Positions 17,221-25,860 of a stretch of DNA of 64,000 nt are shown one piece after another (position 1 is the stretch's first letter; each line of letters starts with the position of its first letter). This stretch comes from Bacillota bacterium (lineage in GTDB: Bacteria > Bacillota > Clostridia > Clostridiales > Clostridiaceae), in assembly GCA_017861315.1 (NCBI GenBank), contig JAGFXP010000001.1, positions 40,029 to 104,028 of the forward strand, read 5' to 3'. The notes beneath the pieces are model-generated. The model had not been told where the DNA came from. It searched no databases and saw nothing but the letters and a program-made list of their open reading frames with translations. Both the position numbers and the translations under genes were made by a program.

Positions 17221-18195
17221 ATGGTTGACGGTATTGGGAGAAACATCGACTATCTCAGGATTTCAGTTACCGACAGGTGCAATCTAAGATGTTTGTACTG
17301 CATGCCTGAGGCTGGGATTGAAAATTTGGAGCATGAAGAAATACTGACGTTTAAGGAGATTCTGACAATTGTAAAGGTTGTTTCACAACTCGGCATACGC
17401 AAGATTAAGATCACAGGAGGAGAGCCCTTGGTTAGAAAAGGCATAATAAACCTGATAAGAAGGCTTAAAGATATCGAAGGCATTGAAGAGGTCACAATGA
17501 CCTCAAATGGAGTGCTTTTGGGGGATATGGCTCAGGAACTTGCGGGCGCAGGTCTGGACAGTGTGAATGTCAGCCTTGATACCTTAAACAAAACAAGTTT
17601 TAATAGTATTACCCGCAGAGACTGTCTTGATAAAGTGATATATGGGATAAAAAAATCTGTGGAAGCCGGGCTGAAAACAAAGATTAATTGCGTCCCACTT
17701 GCCCAGTTACACGGTGAAGACTTGAAAAATATGCTGAAAATTGTCAAAGAATATCCTATCGATGTGCGGTTTATTGAACTTATGCCTATCGGTTTTGGAA
17801 AAAGCTATTCGCCAGTCAGCAACGAGCAGATACTTGGTGAGATAGAGAATGAATACGGGAGGCTGCAGCGATCAAAAACCAAACATGGGAATGGTCCTGC
17901 CGTGTATTATGATATACCGGGTTTCAGAGCCAGTGTCGGCTTTATTAGCGCAGTCACCGATGAATTCTGTGAAAACTGCAATCGTATTAGATTGACAGCT
18001 GACGGCAATTTGAAATTATGTCTGCATTACAATAAGGGCGTTGCGTTAAAACCCCTTCTGCGCAGTGGAATAAGCAGGGAACAATTGAAGATCGTTATTG
18101 AGAAAGCAATCCACAATAAACCCGTATGTCACAGTTTCAACAGCGACTGTGCGGATAACATTGAATTAAGGAATATGGTTCAGATTGGAGGATAA
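17221..18195 (+). CDS. moaA: GTP 3',8-cyclase MoaA
   Basis: This 324-residue radical SAM enzyme makes the first intermediate of molybdopterin from GTP. Cys20, Cys24 and Cys27 (DRCNLRCLYC) bind the SAM cluster; KITGGEPLVRKG is the GGEP motif; the C-terminal CENCNRIRLTADGNLKLCL supplies the three ligands of the second 4Fe-4S cluster. The usual C-terminal GG is present as QIGG. It is the last gene of the run and sits 69 bases after the MoeA-like gene, consistent with local supply of cofactor to the hydroxylase. Confidence 0.95.
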   Translation: MVDGIGRNIDYLRISVTDRCNLRCLYCMPEAGIENLEHEEILTFKEILTIVKVVSQLGIRKIKITGGEPLVRKGIINLIRRLKDIEGIEEVTMTSNGVLLGDMAQELAGAGLDSVNVSLDTLNKTSFNSITRRDCLDKVIYGIKKSVEAGLKTKINCVPLAQLHGEDLKNMLKIVKEYPIDVRFIELMPIGFGKSYSPVSNEQILGEIENEYGRLQRSKTKHGNGPAVYYDIPGFRASVGFISAVTDEFCENCNRIRLTADGNLKLCLHYNKGVALKPLLRSGISREQLKIVIEKAIHNKPVCHSFNSDCADNIELRNMVQIGG

Positions 18196-18315
18196 ATGGA
18201 TTTTTCACCAGCTTTGGTATATAATATATTCGAATTCAAATAGAAGTAAGGTTATTCAACCGGGCAATGATCAGAACGCTTAGCAATACCAAAGAACGGT
18301 TCGGGAGGGGCAACA

Positions 18316-19467
18316 ATGGCAAACATATTCGATTATCTTGAGTGGCGCGGAGATCTTAGCTTTGCGCAGGACAGGTTTAATGAAGTGGACAACCTCATAC
18401 TGTCGGTACTGGCATACGTGGATTATGAAGGACTGGTGAGTGAAACAGCTGGCGGGCCGGGGACTCCGTTGTCGAAGGCCGCGGATTACTACAAGACCCA
18501 TGAATTCAAGTCGCCCGCATTTTACGACAACCCATTCTTCAACGAGATACCAAGCCTTCTCCAGAAGGCAGCCGAATCGGCGCGCTTCGGCAGCGTAGAG
18601 CTGTCCGGTTACGTCAACCAGATAGACCACGAGAATTCGAAACAGTTCTCGGCGCTTGTTTTTGCTATAAGCACTGGACTGCAATATATCGCTTTCAGGG
18701 GCACAGACGACACGATAGCCGGATGGAAGGAAGACTTCGAGATGAGCTTCATGGAAGAGGTGCCTGCACAGAAGCAGGCTGCGGAGTATCTGGCAGCAGC
18801 TGCACCACAGCTTGAAGGCAGATTCTTTCTCGGAGGGCACTCAAAGGGAGGCAACCTTGCTGTATATGCGGCAACCCACTGCTCGGCTGTGATACGTGAC
18901 AGGATAGAAGGTGTCTTCAACAACGACGGACCTGGATTCCGGACAGATGTCATACAGAGCGAGGTCTATCAGAGCTTGCTGGACAGGATCAACACATACG
19001 TTCCAAAATCCTCCGTTGTGGGGATTCTTATGGAGCACGGCGAAGAGTATAAGGTCGTGGGCAGCAGCGGCATAGGCATTATGCAGCATAATGCGCTTAA
19101 TTGGGAAGTCAAGGGCCCAAGCTTTGTGTACGAGAATGAACTGACAAGAAACAGCCGGAATCTTGATAGGGCCCTGAGGTCATTGATGAGCAACTTGTCG
19201 ATTGAAAACAAGTCGTATTTTGTAGATGCATTCTTCGAGATAATACAGGCCACTGGTGCGCATACCCTCAGCGAGCTGACCAGGGAAAAACTTAACTCAA
19301 TCGACACAATGGTGAAGACATACAAGAACATGGATCCTTCGCAGCAGGAGATGCTGAAAGGTACTATAGAGACTTATATCAGGGAGAGGCAGAAAGTGTT
19401 CAGGAAAAACATCGGTGAAGGTATAGATGCGCTGCTTTCCCGAAAAAATGATGACAAGATAAAATAG
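18316..19467 (+). CDS. Mbeg1-like alpha/beta-hydrolase (DUF2974)
   Basis: The 383-residue protein begins IFDYLEWRGDLSF, the usual start of the DUF2974/Mbeg1-like family in Firmicutes. The lipase-type nucleophile elbow is FLGGHSKGGNLAVYAA (G-H-S-K-G, Ser as nucleophile), preceded by IAFRGTDDTIAGWKEDF as in class 3 lipases. A GGGAGGGG ribosome site precedes the ATG. It probably acts on a lipid or ester in the cytoplasm; substrate unknown. It is a single-gene unit ending in a terminator. Confidence 0.8.
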   Translation: MANIFDYLEWRGDLSFAQDRFNEVDNLILSVLAYVDYEGLVSETAGGPGTPLSKAADYYKTHEFKSPAFYDNPFFNEIPSLLQKAAESARFGSVELSGYVNQIDHENSKQFSALVFAISTGLQYIAFRGTDDTIAGWKEDFEMSFMEEVPAQKQAAEYLAAAAPQLEGRFFLGGHSKGGNLAVYAATHCSAVIRDRIEGVFNNDGPGFRTDVIQSEVYQSLLDRINTYVPKSSVVGILMEHGEEYKVVGSSGIGIMQHNALNWEVKGPSFVYENELTRNSRNLDRALRSLMSNLSIENKSYFVDAFFEIIQATGAHTLSELTREKLNSIDTMVKTYKNMDPSQQEMLKGTIETYIRERQKVFRKNIGEGIDALLSRKNDDKIK

Positions 19468-19473
19468 GCAGAA

Positions 19474-19502
19474 GGTCAGGAAGAAATTCCTGGCCTTTTT
19501 TT
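19474..19502 (+). terminator. Intrinsic terminator after the Mbeg1-like gene
   Basis: An 8-bp stem (19474-19481 with 19488-19495, one G-U pair) with a 6-nt loop is followed by seven T. Confidence 0.88.
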
Positions 19503-19503
19503 G

Positions 19504-19552
19504 TTGACATGGCAGGATAAAGAGTTATAATATACGTATGAATGATTGTTCA
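19504..19552 (+). promoter_or_regulatory. cadC-cadA promoter with overlapping ArsR-family operator
   Basis: TTGACA (19504-19509) and TATAAT (19526-19531) are perfect boxes with 16-bp spacing. A 14-bp near-palindrome TGAATGATTGTTCA (19539-19552) lies where transcription should start. It resembles operators of metal-responsive ArsR/SmtB repressors, so the downstream cadC product is the expected ligand. Confidence 0.75.
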
Positions 19553-19579
19553 AGTGTTCAGTGATGAGGGGGTGAGCTA

Positions 19580-19948
19580 ATGCAAAAAAACATGCAGCCA
19601 ATAGAGCGTTGCGACTGCGAGGTAATCCACGACAGTATTGTGGAAAAGGTAAAGGAAAAGATGCCCCGGGAGGAAACTTTGTATGATCTGGCTGAGCTTT
19701 TCAAGATATTCGGAGACTCGACAAGGATAAGGATACTTTGGGCTCTGCATGAGTCGGAAATGTGCGTATGCGACATCGCATTCCTGCTCAACATGACCCA
19801 GTCGGCAATCTCCCACCAGCTGAGGGTTCTGAAACATTCGGACCTCGTAAAGAGCAGAAGGGAAGGGAAGATAGTATTCTATTCCCTGAAGGATGAGCAT
19901 GTGAAACAAATATTCGATCTCGGATTAATCCATATAGAAGAAGCGTAG
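19580..19948 (+). CDS. CadC/CmtR-type metal-responsive repressor (ArsR family)
   Basis: The 122-residue protein has an N-terminal Cys pair in ERCDCEVIH and the recognition-helix-adjacent ESEMCVCDIAFLLNMTQS motif, the pattern of the alpha3N site of CadC, which senses Cd/Pb/Zn with Cys from the N-terminus and the ELCVCDL box. The winged helix continues as AISHQLRVLKHSDLVKSRREG. The start follows GAGGGGGTGAG. It lies 16 bases before the efflux ATPase and should repress both genes until metal binds. Confidence 0.88.
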   Translation: MQKNMQPIERCDCEVIHDSIVEKVKEKMPREETLYDLAELFKIFGDSTRIRILWALHESEMCVCDIAFLLNMTQSAISHQLRVLKHSDLVKSRREGKIVFYSLKDEHVKQIFDLGLIHIEEA

Positions 19949-19964
19949 CAGTGAGGTGATAGAG

Positions 19965-22091
19965 ATGGACAAAGGTGAAAAGAAGATTTTCATTCTCGAA
20001 GGATTGGGGTGAGCAGCCTGCGCCAGCAAAATGGAGACTGGCATAAAGTCCCTGGACGGGATTAAGGACGCTTCAATAGATTTTGTATCTAAGAAACTTA
20101 CAATTGAAACAGAAGGCAGAGTGGACTTCGCCTCTTTAAGGGGGAAAATTGAAGGTATTGTGAAAAGGATAGAGCCTGATGTAAGAGTGAATCTGGTTGA
20201 TAGCGCGCATAGCGCAGAAGTTGAGGAGAACGGTGAAGAATTCAGCAGGAAAAGGGAGATAAGCAGGCTCATAGCCGGAGGTCTGCTGTTCGGTGCTGCG
20301 GTCCTGTTTCATTTCAGCAGCTGGATCGAGTTGACGCTGTTCCTGGCAAGCTACATCATCGTCGGCGGAGACGTCATACTGAGGGCGGTCAAAGGCATTC
20401 TGCGCGGGCAGGTGTTCAGCGAACACTTCCTTATGAGCGTGGCAACCATCGGTGCATTTTTCGTCGGCGCATACGCTGAAGGTGTAGCCGTAATGATCTT
20501 CTATCTTGTCGGCGAACTGTTCCAGGACATGGCTGTAGATCATTCGAGGAAATCAATAAGCTCGCTTATGGACATAAGGCCTGATTACGCAAACCTGAAA
20601 GAAGGCATGGAGCTGAAGCGGGTTTCACCGGAAGAGGTCAGGGTAGGTGACATAATCGTAATAAAGCCGGGTGAAAAAATACCTCTGGACGGCAGGGTTG
20701 TGGACGGATACTCGACGGTCGATACATCTGCTCTTACCGGGGAATCCGTTCCCCGGGACCTTGAGCCGGGAAAGGAAGCGCTGAGCGGATTCGTGAACAA
20801 GAACGGCGTCCTCACTGTTGAGGTGACGAAGGAATTCGGTGAATCCACCGTTTCTAAGATCCTCGACCTCGTACAGAACGCCAGCAGCAGGAAAGCGCCG
20901 ACAGAGAATTTCATAACAAAATTCGCCAGATACTATACGCCTGTGGTGGTCTTCGGAGCGCTGGCGCTTGCGGTCATACCAACACTGGTGATTCCCGGCG
21001 CAGCCTTCAGCGACTGGCTCTACAGAGCGCTGGTGTTTCTTGTTGTTTCATGCCCCTGCGCACTGGTCATCTCCGTGCCGCTGGGCTTCTTCGGAGGCAT
21101 AGGAGGGGCATCAAAGAGAGGGATACTTGTAAAGGGAAGCAACTTCCTGGAAGCTCTGAACGATGTGGAGGCTGTTGTATTCGACAAAACGGGCACGCTG
21201 ACAGAGGGCGTATTTGAAGTCACAGCTGTAAACAGCGGTCACGGGTTTGATGAAGAAGAGCTGATCAGGTATGCGGCCTATGCCGAGAGCTACTCGAACC
21301 ATCCCATCGCTTCATCTATAGCAGCCGCTTACAGCGGTGATGTAGACAAGGCTAAAATAACTAAACACCAGGAAATACCTGGGCAGGGTGTCAAGGTAAG
21401 GATCGACGGAAAAGAAGTCCTGACAGGGAATGCCAGACTGATGGCGATCGAAGGGATAGAGTACGGCGATGCTGAAGAATTCGGAACGGTGGTTCACGTG
21501 GCAATTGACAGAATCTATGCAGGGAACATCGTAATATCCGATAAAGTTAAAGGTGATGCAGGGGTTGCGATAAGGGAATTGAAAGCACTGGGAATAGGCA
21601 AAACCGTGATGCTCACAGGCGACCTAAAGGCAGTTGGTGAAAAAATAGGTAACCAGCTGGGGATCGATGAAGTGTATTCTGAGCTGCTGCCTGTGGATAA
21701 GGTTGAAAAGATAGAGTCCATGGAGATAAAAAAATCAGGCAAAGGAAAAATCGTATTTGTCGGCGACGGAATCAACGATGCACCGGTCCTGGCCCGGTCA
21801 GATATAGGCATAGCTATGGGCGGTCTCGGATCCGACGCAGCCATCGAAGCGGCAGATATTGTAATAATGACTGACGAGCCGTCCAAGGTCGCGACTGCGA
21901 TAAAAATCGCAAGGAAAACAAGGGGGATCGTGATACAGAATATAGTGTTTGCTTTAGGTATAAAGGCCGTATTCCTTATACTCGGAGCATTCGGAGTTGC
22001 CACCATGTGGGAGGCGGTATTTGCAGACATGGGTGTTGCCATCATAGCGATATTCAACGCAATGAGAGTTTTGAATACGAAAAACCTTTAA
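19965..22091 (+). CDS. cadA: CadA-type heavy-metal P1B ATPase with in-frame TGA (putative selenocysteine)
   Basis: Translation from ATG 19965, behind GAGGTGAT and 16 bases after cadC, gives 708 residues if TGA at 20010-20012 is read through. The first residues form a metal-binding HMA strand, KKIFILEGLG, then the TGA as residue 16, then AACASKMETGIKSL, so the motif is UxxC instead of CxxC. Beyond it are all P1B marks: ALTGESVP, CPC (Cys363-Pro-Cys365), DKTGT with Asp407, SNHPIASS and GDGINDAPV. Without read-through, translation would have to start at ATG 20031, which has no ribosome site and loses the HMA motif. Selenocysteine is therefore proposed; a nonsense mutation of a TGC/TGT codon is the alternative. 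It exports divalent metals such as Cd, Zn or Pb. Confidence 0.82.
20010..20045 (+). promoter_or_regulatory. TGA codon with candidate SECIS hairpin in cadA
   Basis: Directly after the TGA (20010-20012) a 5-bp stem, GCCAG (20022-20026) with CTGGC (20038-20042), encloses an 11-nt loop that contains GG at 20033-20034. Position and size fit a bacterial SECIS loosely. An alternative 3-bp fold (CCA 20023-20025 with TGG 20032-20034) has a 6-nt loop that begins with G. Neither matches the E. coli consensus exactly, so this is a candidate only. Confidence 0.45.
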
Positions 22092-22139
22092 AATATGTTA
22101 CAATCAGGTTAAGAGAAATGCAGATTGGGGGTGGAGTCA

Positions 22140-22760
22140 TTGATTATAATAGGGATCGCAGGAGGCTCAGGAGCTGGGAAGACAACTGTTGCGCGGACCA
22201 TTGCAGAAAGGCTGGGCAGTGAAAATGTTGACTACCTTTCGCAGGACTGGTATTATAAGGATCTCTCGCACATGACAATAGAGGAAAGGGAAAAGGCAAA
22301 CCTGGACCACCCGAACGCTTTTGACACGAAGCTGCTTGTTTCGCACTTGAATCTTCTCCATCAAGGTAAGCCTATAGAGGTGCCGGTTTATGACTACGGT
22401 GCCCATACACGAAAAAAGGAGACCGTGCACATGTCTCCAAAATCGGTGGCAATCCTTGAAGGCATACTTGTTCTTGCTATAGAAGAGCTGCGCTCGGTTC
22501 TGGATTTCAAGGTATTTGTTGACGCCGATCCTGATATCCGTCTGATCCGGCGGCTTGAAAGGGATATCAAGGAACGCGGCAGCACCTACGACAATACCAT
22601 CAAACGTTATCTTTCGACTGTCAAGCCAATGTACGATGCCTTCATAGAACCTTCCAAAAGGCATGCCGACATTATAGTTCCCAGGGGCGGAGATAATGAA
22701 AATGCGACAAACCTTCTGGCAGAGATGGTGGAACACTATGCCGGCCATCCTTCCAGTTGA
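22140..22760 (+). CDS. udk: Uridine kinase
   Basis: The frame opens at TTG 22125, but TTG 22140, behind GGGGGTGGA, best fits the family start IIIGIAGGSGAGKTTVA (P-loop). Further marks are SQDWYYKDLSHMTIEER (uridine-binding Asp and Tyr), NLDHPNAFDTKLL, YDYGAHTRKKET, EGILVL and FVDADPDIRLIRRLERDIKERG (lid). The product of about 206 residues phosphorylates uridine or cytidine in pyrimidine salvage. It is a single gene between the two metal-resistance operons and ends with a strong terminator. Confidence 0.92.
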   Translation: MIIIGIAGGSGAGKTTVARTIAERLGSENVDYLSQDWYYKDLSHMTIEEREKANLDHPNAFDTKLLVSHLNLLHQGKPIEVPVYDYGAHTRKKETVHMSPKSVAILEGILVLAIEELRSVLDFKVFVDADPDIRLIRRLERDIKERGSTYDNTIKRYLSTVKPMYDAFIEPSKRHADIIVPRGGDNENATNLLAEMVEHYAGHPSS

Positions 22761-22768
22761 GCTGAAGG

Positions 22769-22799
22769 CGTCTATCAGGTTTCTGGTAGGCGTTTTTTT
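22769..22799 (+). terminator. Intrinsic terminator after udk
   Basis: A 10-bp stem with two G-U pairs (22769-22778 with 22783-22792) and a GTTT loop is followed by seven T. Confidence 0.9.
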
Positions 22800-22810
22800 G
22801 TCTTTGCATA

Positions 22811-22839
22811 TTGACAGCTGTCGATATGGTTGCTATAAT
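22811..22839 (+). promoter_or_regulatory. Promoter of the arsR-acr3-arsC operon
   Basis: TTGACA (22811-22816) and TATAAT (22834-22839) are perfect boxes spaced by 17 bp. A GATAT...ATATC inverted repeat follows near 22865-22890 and may be the ArsR operator, though this is weak. Confidence 0.8.
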
Positions 22840-22901
22840 TTACCTGTGACATCGAGAGTGTTCGATATCATTGAATAATATGAATATCAACGGAGGTAAA
22901 G

Positions 22902-23246
22902 ATGAAACAATCATATTCGGAATACGCGGCATTGTTCAAGGCTTTGTCTGACGAGACCAGGCTTAAGATTATAGACATGCTCTCCTGCGGTGAGATGTGC
23001 GCATGCGATATCCTGGAGCAGTTAAGCTTATCGCAGTCAACCCTCAGCTACCATATGAAGATTCTGTCTGAGTGCGGAATTGTGAATGCAGTCCGCGACG
23101 GAGCGTGGATGAGATACACAATCAGCAAGGCCAGGGCTGACGAAGCTGCGGCATTTGTCGGCTACATCACTACAGACAAGGAAGACTGCATCTGCAAAAG
23201 CTGCAGAAAAACTAAATGTGAGGAAGGTGAATCAAATGGAAAATAA
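22902..23246 (+). CDS. arsR: ArsR-type arsenic-responsive repressor
   Basis: The 114-residue winged-helix protein has the arsenite-sensing [12 protein letters not shown] motif (the ELCVCDL box, with two Cys) followed by [20 protein letters not shown] as the DNA-recognition helices. Its C-terminus has an extra [11 protein letters not shown] cluster that could add metal ligands and is not usual in the shortest ArsR proteins. The gene follows a CGGAGG ribosome site and overlaps acr3 by 11 bases, so it is the first gene of an arsenic-resistance operon that it should repress. Confidence 0.9.
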   Translation: MKQSYSEYAALFKALSDETRLKIIDMLSCGEMCACDILEQLSLSQSTLSYHMKILSECGIVNAVRDGAWMRYTISKARADEAAAFVGYITTDKEDCICKSCRKTKCEEGESNGK

Positions 23247-24324
23247 GGCCAGACTATCATTCCTGGACAGATTTTTGACGCTGTGGATATTCCTGGCGAT
23301 GGCAGCAGGGGTTCTGGGAGGATACATATTCCCGGGTGTGGCAAGCTATCTGGGGAGCCTGAGCACAGGAACCATATCCTGGCCTATTGCGGTCGGGCTC
23401 ATAGTGATGATGTACCCGCCTCTTGCCAAAGTAAAGTATGAAGAGATAGGTAAAGTTGCTCAGAATAAAAAGGTGTTCAGCTTTTCATTATTCCAGAACT
23501 GGATAGCAGGCCCGGTTCTTATGTTTGTTCTGGCAGTTGTGTTTTTGGGAGATTCCCCCGGTTTTGCAATCGGTCTTATCATAATCGGACTGGCAAGATG
23601 CATAGCAATGGTTATCATCTGGAACAACCTTGCAAAGGGGGACGGCGAATATGCGGCAGCACTGGTGGCGCTCAACTCGATCTTCCAGATATTACTCTAT
23701 GCAGCGTACATATTCATTTTTGTGACCCTTGTGCCGGAATGGCTCGGGCTGTCCTGGGGAGGACAGGTTGTCAGCGTTTCCATGTGGGAAGTTGCAAAGA
23801 GCGTGCTGATTTACCTGGGAATACCGTTTGCAGCGGGCTTCGCCACAAGATTCACGCTGATAAGGGCTAAGACGAAGGAATGGTACGAAGGGGTGTTCAT
23901 CCCCAAGATTTCACCGCTGGCGCTGGTAGCCCTGCTTTACACTATAGTGATCATGTTCATAACCAAAGGGGAGCAGATAATAAACAATCCTCTTGATGTT
24001 GTAAGGATAGCCATACCTCTTCTGATTTATTTTGCAATCATGTTCTTTGTAAGCTTCTACGTATCCTACCGCCAGGGCTTCAGGTACGACCAGACAGTGA
24101 CGCTGGCCTTTACCGCGGCCAGCAACAACTTCGAACTGGCCATAGCTGTCGCGGTTGCAGTCTTCGGTATAGGCTCAGACGTAGCCTTCACCGCTGTCAT
24201 CGGGCCTCTCGTGGAAGTTCCGGTAATGATAGCCCTGGTAGATTCGGCACTGTTTTTCAAAAAGAAATTTTTCGATGAGAACGGACTGCCTAAGAGCAGG
24301 CCGCAGAAGGGGAGTGAAGTGTAA
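23236..24324 (+). CDS. acr3: ACR3-family arsenite efflux transporter
   Basis: ATG 23236 behind GAGGAAGGTGA gives 362 residues; the longer frame from 23155 runs inside arsR. Ten hydrophobic segments are visible. ACR3 marks are [16 protein letters not shown] at the start, [27 protein letters not shown] with the conserved Cys of the fourth helix, and [17 protein letters not shown] near the end. It pumps As(III) out of the cell using the proton gradient. Its stop codon overlaps the arsC start (TAATG). Confidence 0.93.
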   Translation: MENKARLSFLDRFLTLWIFLAMAAGVLGGYIFPGVASYLGSLSTGTISWPIAVGLIVMMYPPLAKVKYEEIGKVAQNKKVFSFSLFQNWIAGPVLMFVLAVVFLGDSPGFAIGLIIIGLARCIAMVIIWNNLAKGDGEYAAALVALNSIFQILLYAAYIFIFVTLVPEWLGLSWGGQVVSVSMWEVAKSVLIYLGIPFAAGFATRFTLIRAKTKEWYEGVFIPKISPLALVALLYTIVIMFITKGEQIINNPLDVVRIAIPLLIYFAIMFFVSFYVSYRQGFRYDQTVTLAFTAASNNFELAIAVAVAVFGIGSDVAFTAVIGPLVEVPVMIALVDSALFFKKKFFDENGLPKSRPQKGSEV

Positions 24325-24737
24325 TGGAAGGAAAAGTAAAGGTTGCATTCGTGTGCGTGCACAATTCCTGCAGATCGCAGATGGCCGAGGCTCTGTCAAG
24401 GTGTCTCGCTGCAGAAGCCTTCGATGCTTACTCTGCCGGCACCGAAACGAAGCCGCAGATCAACCAGGACGCTGTGAGGATAATGAAGCAGCTGTATGGC
24501 ATAGATATGGAGAAGGATCAGCATTCCAAGCTTATCTCAGATATACCGCAGCCTGATATCGTGATCACGATGGGCTGCAATGTGAACTGCCCTTATTTGC
24601 CCTGTGGCTACCGGGAGGACTGGGGGCTGGAGGATCCGACGGGAAAGAGCGATGAGGAATTCATAAGGACCGCCGAAACGATCGAAGCCAAGGTTATAGA
24701 ACTGAAGACCAGGATACTGAGAGGGATCATCCCATAA
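24324..24737 (+). CDS. arsC: Arsenate reductase ArsC, thioredoxin-coupled LMW-phosphatase type
   Basis: The 137-residue protein has the phosphatase loop FVCVHNSCRSQMAEAL (Cys11-x5-Arg17; Cys11 is the nucleophile) and the redox relay Cys85 and Cys89 in TMGCNVNCPYLPCG, as in S. aureus-type ArsC. WGLEDPTGK supplies the DP acid motif. It reduces As(V) to As(III), which ACR3 then exports. It is translationally coupled to acr3 by a one-base overlap. The next element is a terminator. Confidence 0.94.
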   Translation: MEGKVKVAFVCVHNSCRSQMAEALSRCLAAEAFDAYSAGTETKPQINQDAVRIMKQLYGIDMEKDQHSKLISDIPQPDIVITMGCNVNCPYLPCGYREDWGLEDPTGKSDEEFIRTAETIEAKVIELKTRILRGIIP

Positions 24738-24752
24738 TATTATAGTGCGGCG

Positions 24753-24797
24753 GACCGCTGTTTGGAGGATAATATCTTTGAACGGCGGTCTGTTTTT
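24753..24797 (+). terminator. Intrinsic terminator of the arsenic operon
   Basis: A 10-bp stem (24753-24762 with 24781-24790) with an 18-nt loop is followed by TGTTTTT. Confidence 0.75.
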
Positions 24798-24849
24798 ATG
24801 CTATAATGAAATCAGAATATTCCAAAATTTCATCGAGGAGGAATATGAC

Positions 24850-25017
24850 ATGGAATTTAATTTTATCGGTATACCCCTTTCTATACTGTTTTTAGCTTCA
24901 GTTGCGGGCATCTTATTCGGACTCTTGAGGAAAAACAGAAAAGTGCTGAACATATCACTTGTTATGCTGGCGATCGCTATCACTATCTATATATTAGTAT
25001 TCTTTGTAGTCCATTAA
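24850..25017 (+). CDS. Small membrane protein, two transmembrane segments
   Basis: ATG 24850 follows GAGGAGGAA at the right distance. The 55-residue product consists of two hydrophobic helices, PLSILFLASVAGILFGLL and LVMLAIAITIYILVFFVV, joined by a short basic loop RKNRKVLN. No known family is recognised. It stands alone between the arsenic operon and the Fic-like gene. Confidence 0.6.
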   Translation: MEFNFIGIPLSILFLASVAGILFGLLRKNRKVLNISLVMLAIAITIYILVFFVVH

Positions 25018-25057
25018 AGTTTTTTACTATAAAATATTGTGTTGGGAGTGAAGCGTT

Positions 25058-25756
25058 ATGTTGTTTAAGAGAACCAAATCCTATGAGGACATTGTGCCTG
25101 CCAGGTCGCCGAAGGAGCTGCTGATGCTGGTGGAAAAGCTTCTGCCTGATGTTGTCTACAATATGGCAAGCCTCGAAAGGAACCCTTTCACTTACCCGGA
25201 GGTAAAGACGCTGATGGACGGAGTTACTGTAGGGGGACATAAGCTGAGTGATGAACAGCAGGTGCTCAGCATAAGAAACGGCTGGAATTACGTCATCGAA
25301 GCTGTGCTGAACGATAAAGTTTCGCTCGACATAGATACGTTCAATACCCTGAGCGAGATAATCGCAAAGGAGGAAGCACTTGTCAGCGGCAGGTTCAGAA
25401 CCGGCGATGTCAGGATTGGCGGGACTGATTTTATTCCTCCAAGGGCAGACGAGCTGGAGAGCATCTTTGAGACGGAGCTGCCCATCATTATTGAGAGATG
25501 CAGCAGCAAGACGGATTTGGCCTTCGAGATATTCCTCTGGGTTTCCTTAAACCAGTTCTATTATGACGGCAACAAGAGGATCTCCAGGCTTGCAGCGAAT
25601 ATGATCCTAATTTCCTGCGGACAGGGAATATTAAATGTGAGGGTGAAGGACAGGCTGCAGTTCAATATCCTTATGGTGAGGTTCTACAATACAATGGACG
25701 CCGACGAGATATTCGGTTTTCTATACGACAACTGCCTTGAAAGGGACTATTACTAA
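25058..25756 (+). CDS. Fic/DOC-like protein with altered catalytic motif
   Basis: The 232-residue protein has the Fic fold signature NQFYYDGNKRISR in place of HPFxDGNGRxxR. Aligned on Asp170-Gly171-Asn172, the position of the catalytic His is Gln166; the anion-hole and Arg residues (Asn172, Arg174, Arg177) remain. An N-terminal helix TLMDGVTVGG and downstream VLSIRNGWNYV resemble the inhibitory helix and Fic core start of class II Fic proteins. Fic proteins transfer AMP or related groups to proteins; without the His normal AMP transfer is unlikely, so a variant chemistry or binding role is inferred. It is monocistronic, with no antitoxin gene beside it. Confidence 0.78.
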   Translation: MLFKRTKSYEDIVPARSPKELLMLVEKLLPDVVYNMASLERNPFTYPEVKTLMDGVTVGGHKLSDEQQVLSIRNGWNYVIEAVLNDKVSLDIDTFNTLSEIIAKEEALVSGRFRTGDVRIGGTDFIPPRADELESIFETELPIIIERCSSKTDLAFEIFLWVSLNQFYYDGNKRISRLAANMILISCGQGILNVRVKDRLQFNILMVRFYNTMDADEIFGFLYDNCLERDYY

Positions 25757-25860
25757 TAATTGTCATAGTCGAGAGATACAATCAGTCGGTTGAACTTAAA
25801 GTAACCCTTGCGGAGGCTAAGAACTGACGATACTATAAGCTTATTAATGGGAGAAGATAT

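Noticed and set aside
20031..22091. cadA starting at ATG 20031 without a metal-binding motif
   Set aside because: There is no ribosome site before this ATG, while the frame upstream of the TGA encodes a standard HMA beginning with its own ribosome site at the correct distance from cadC.
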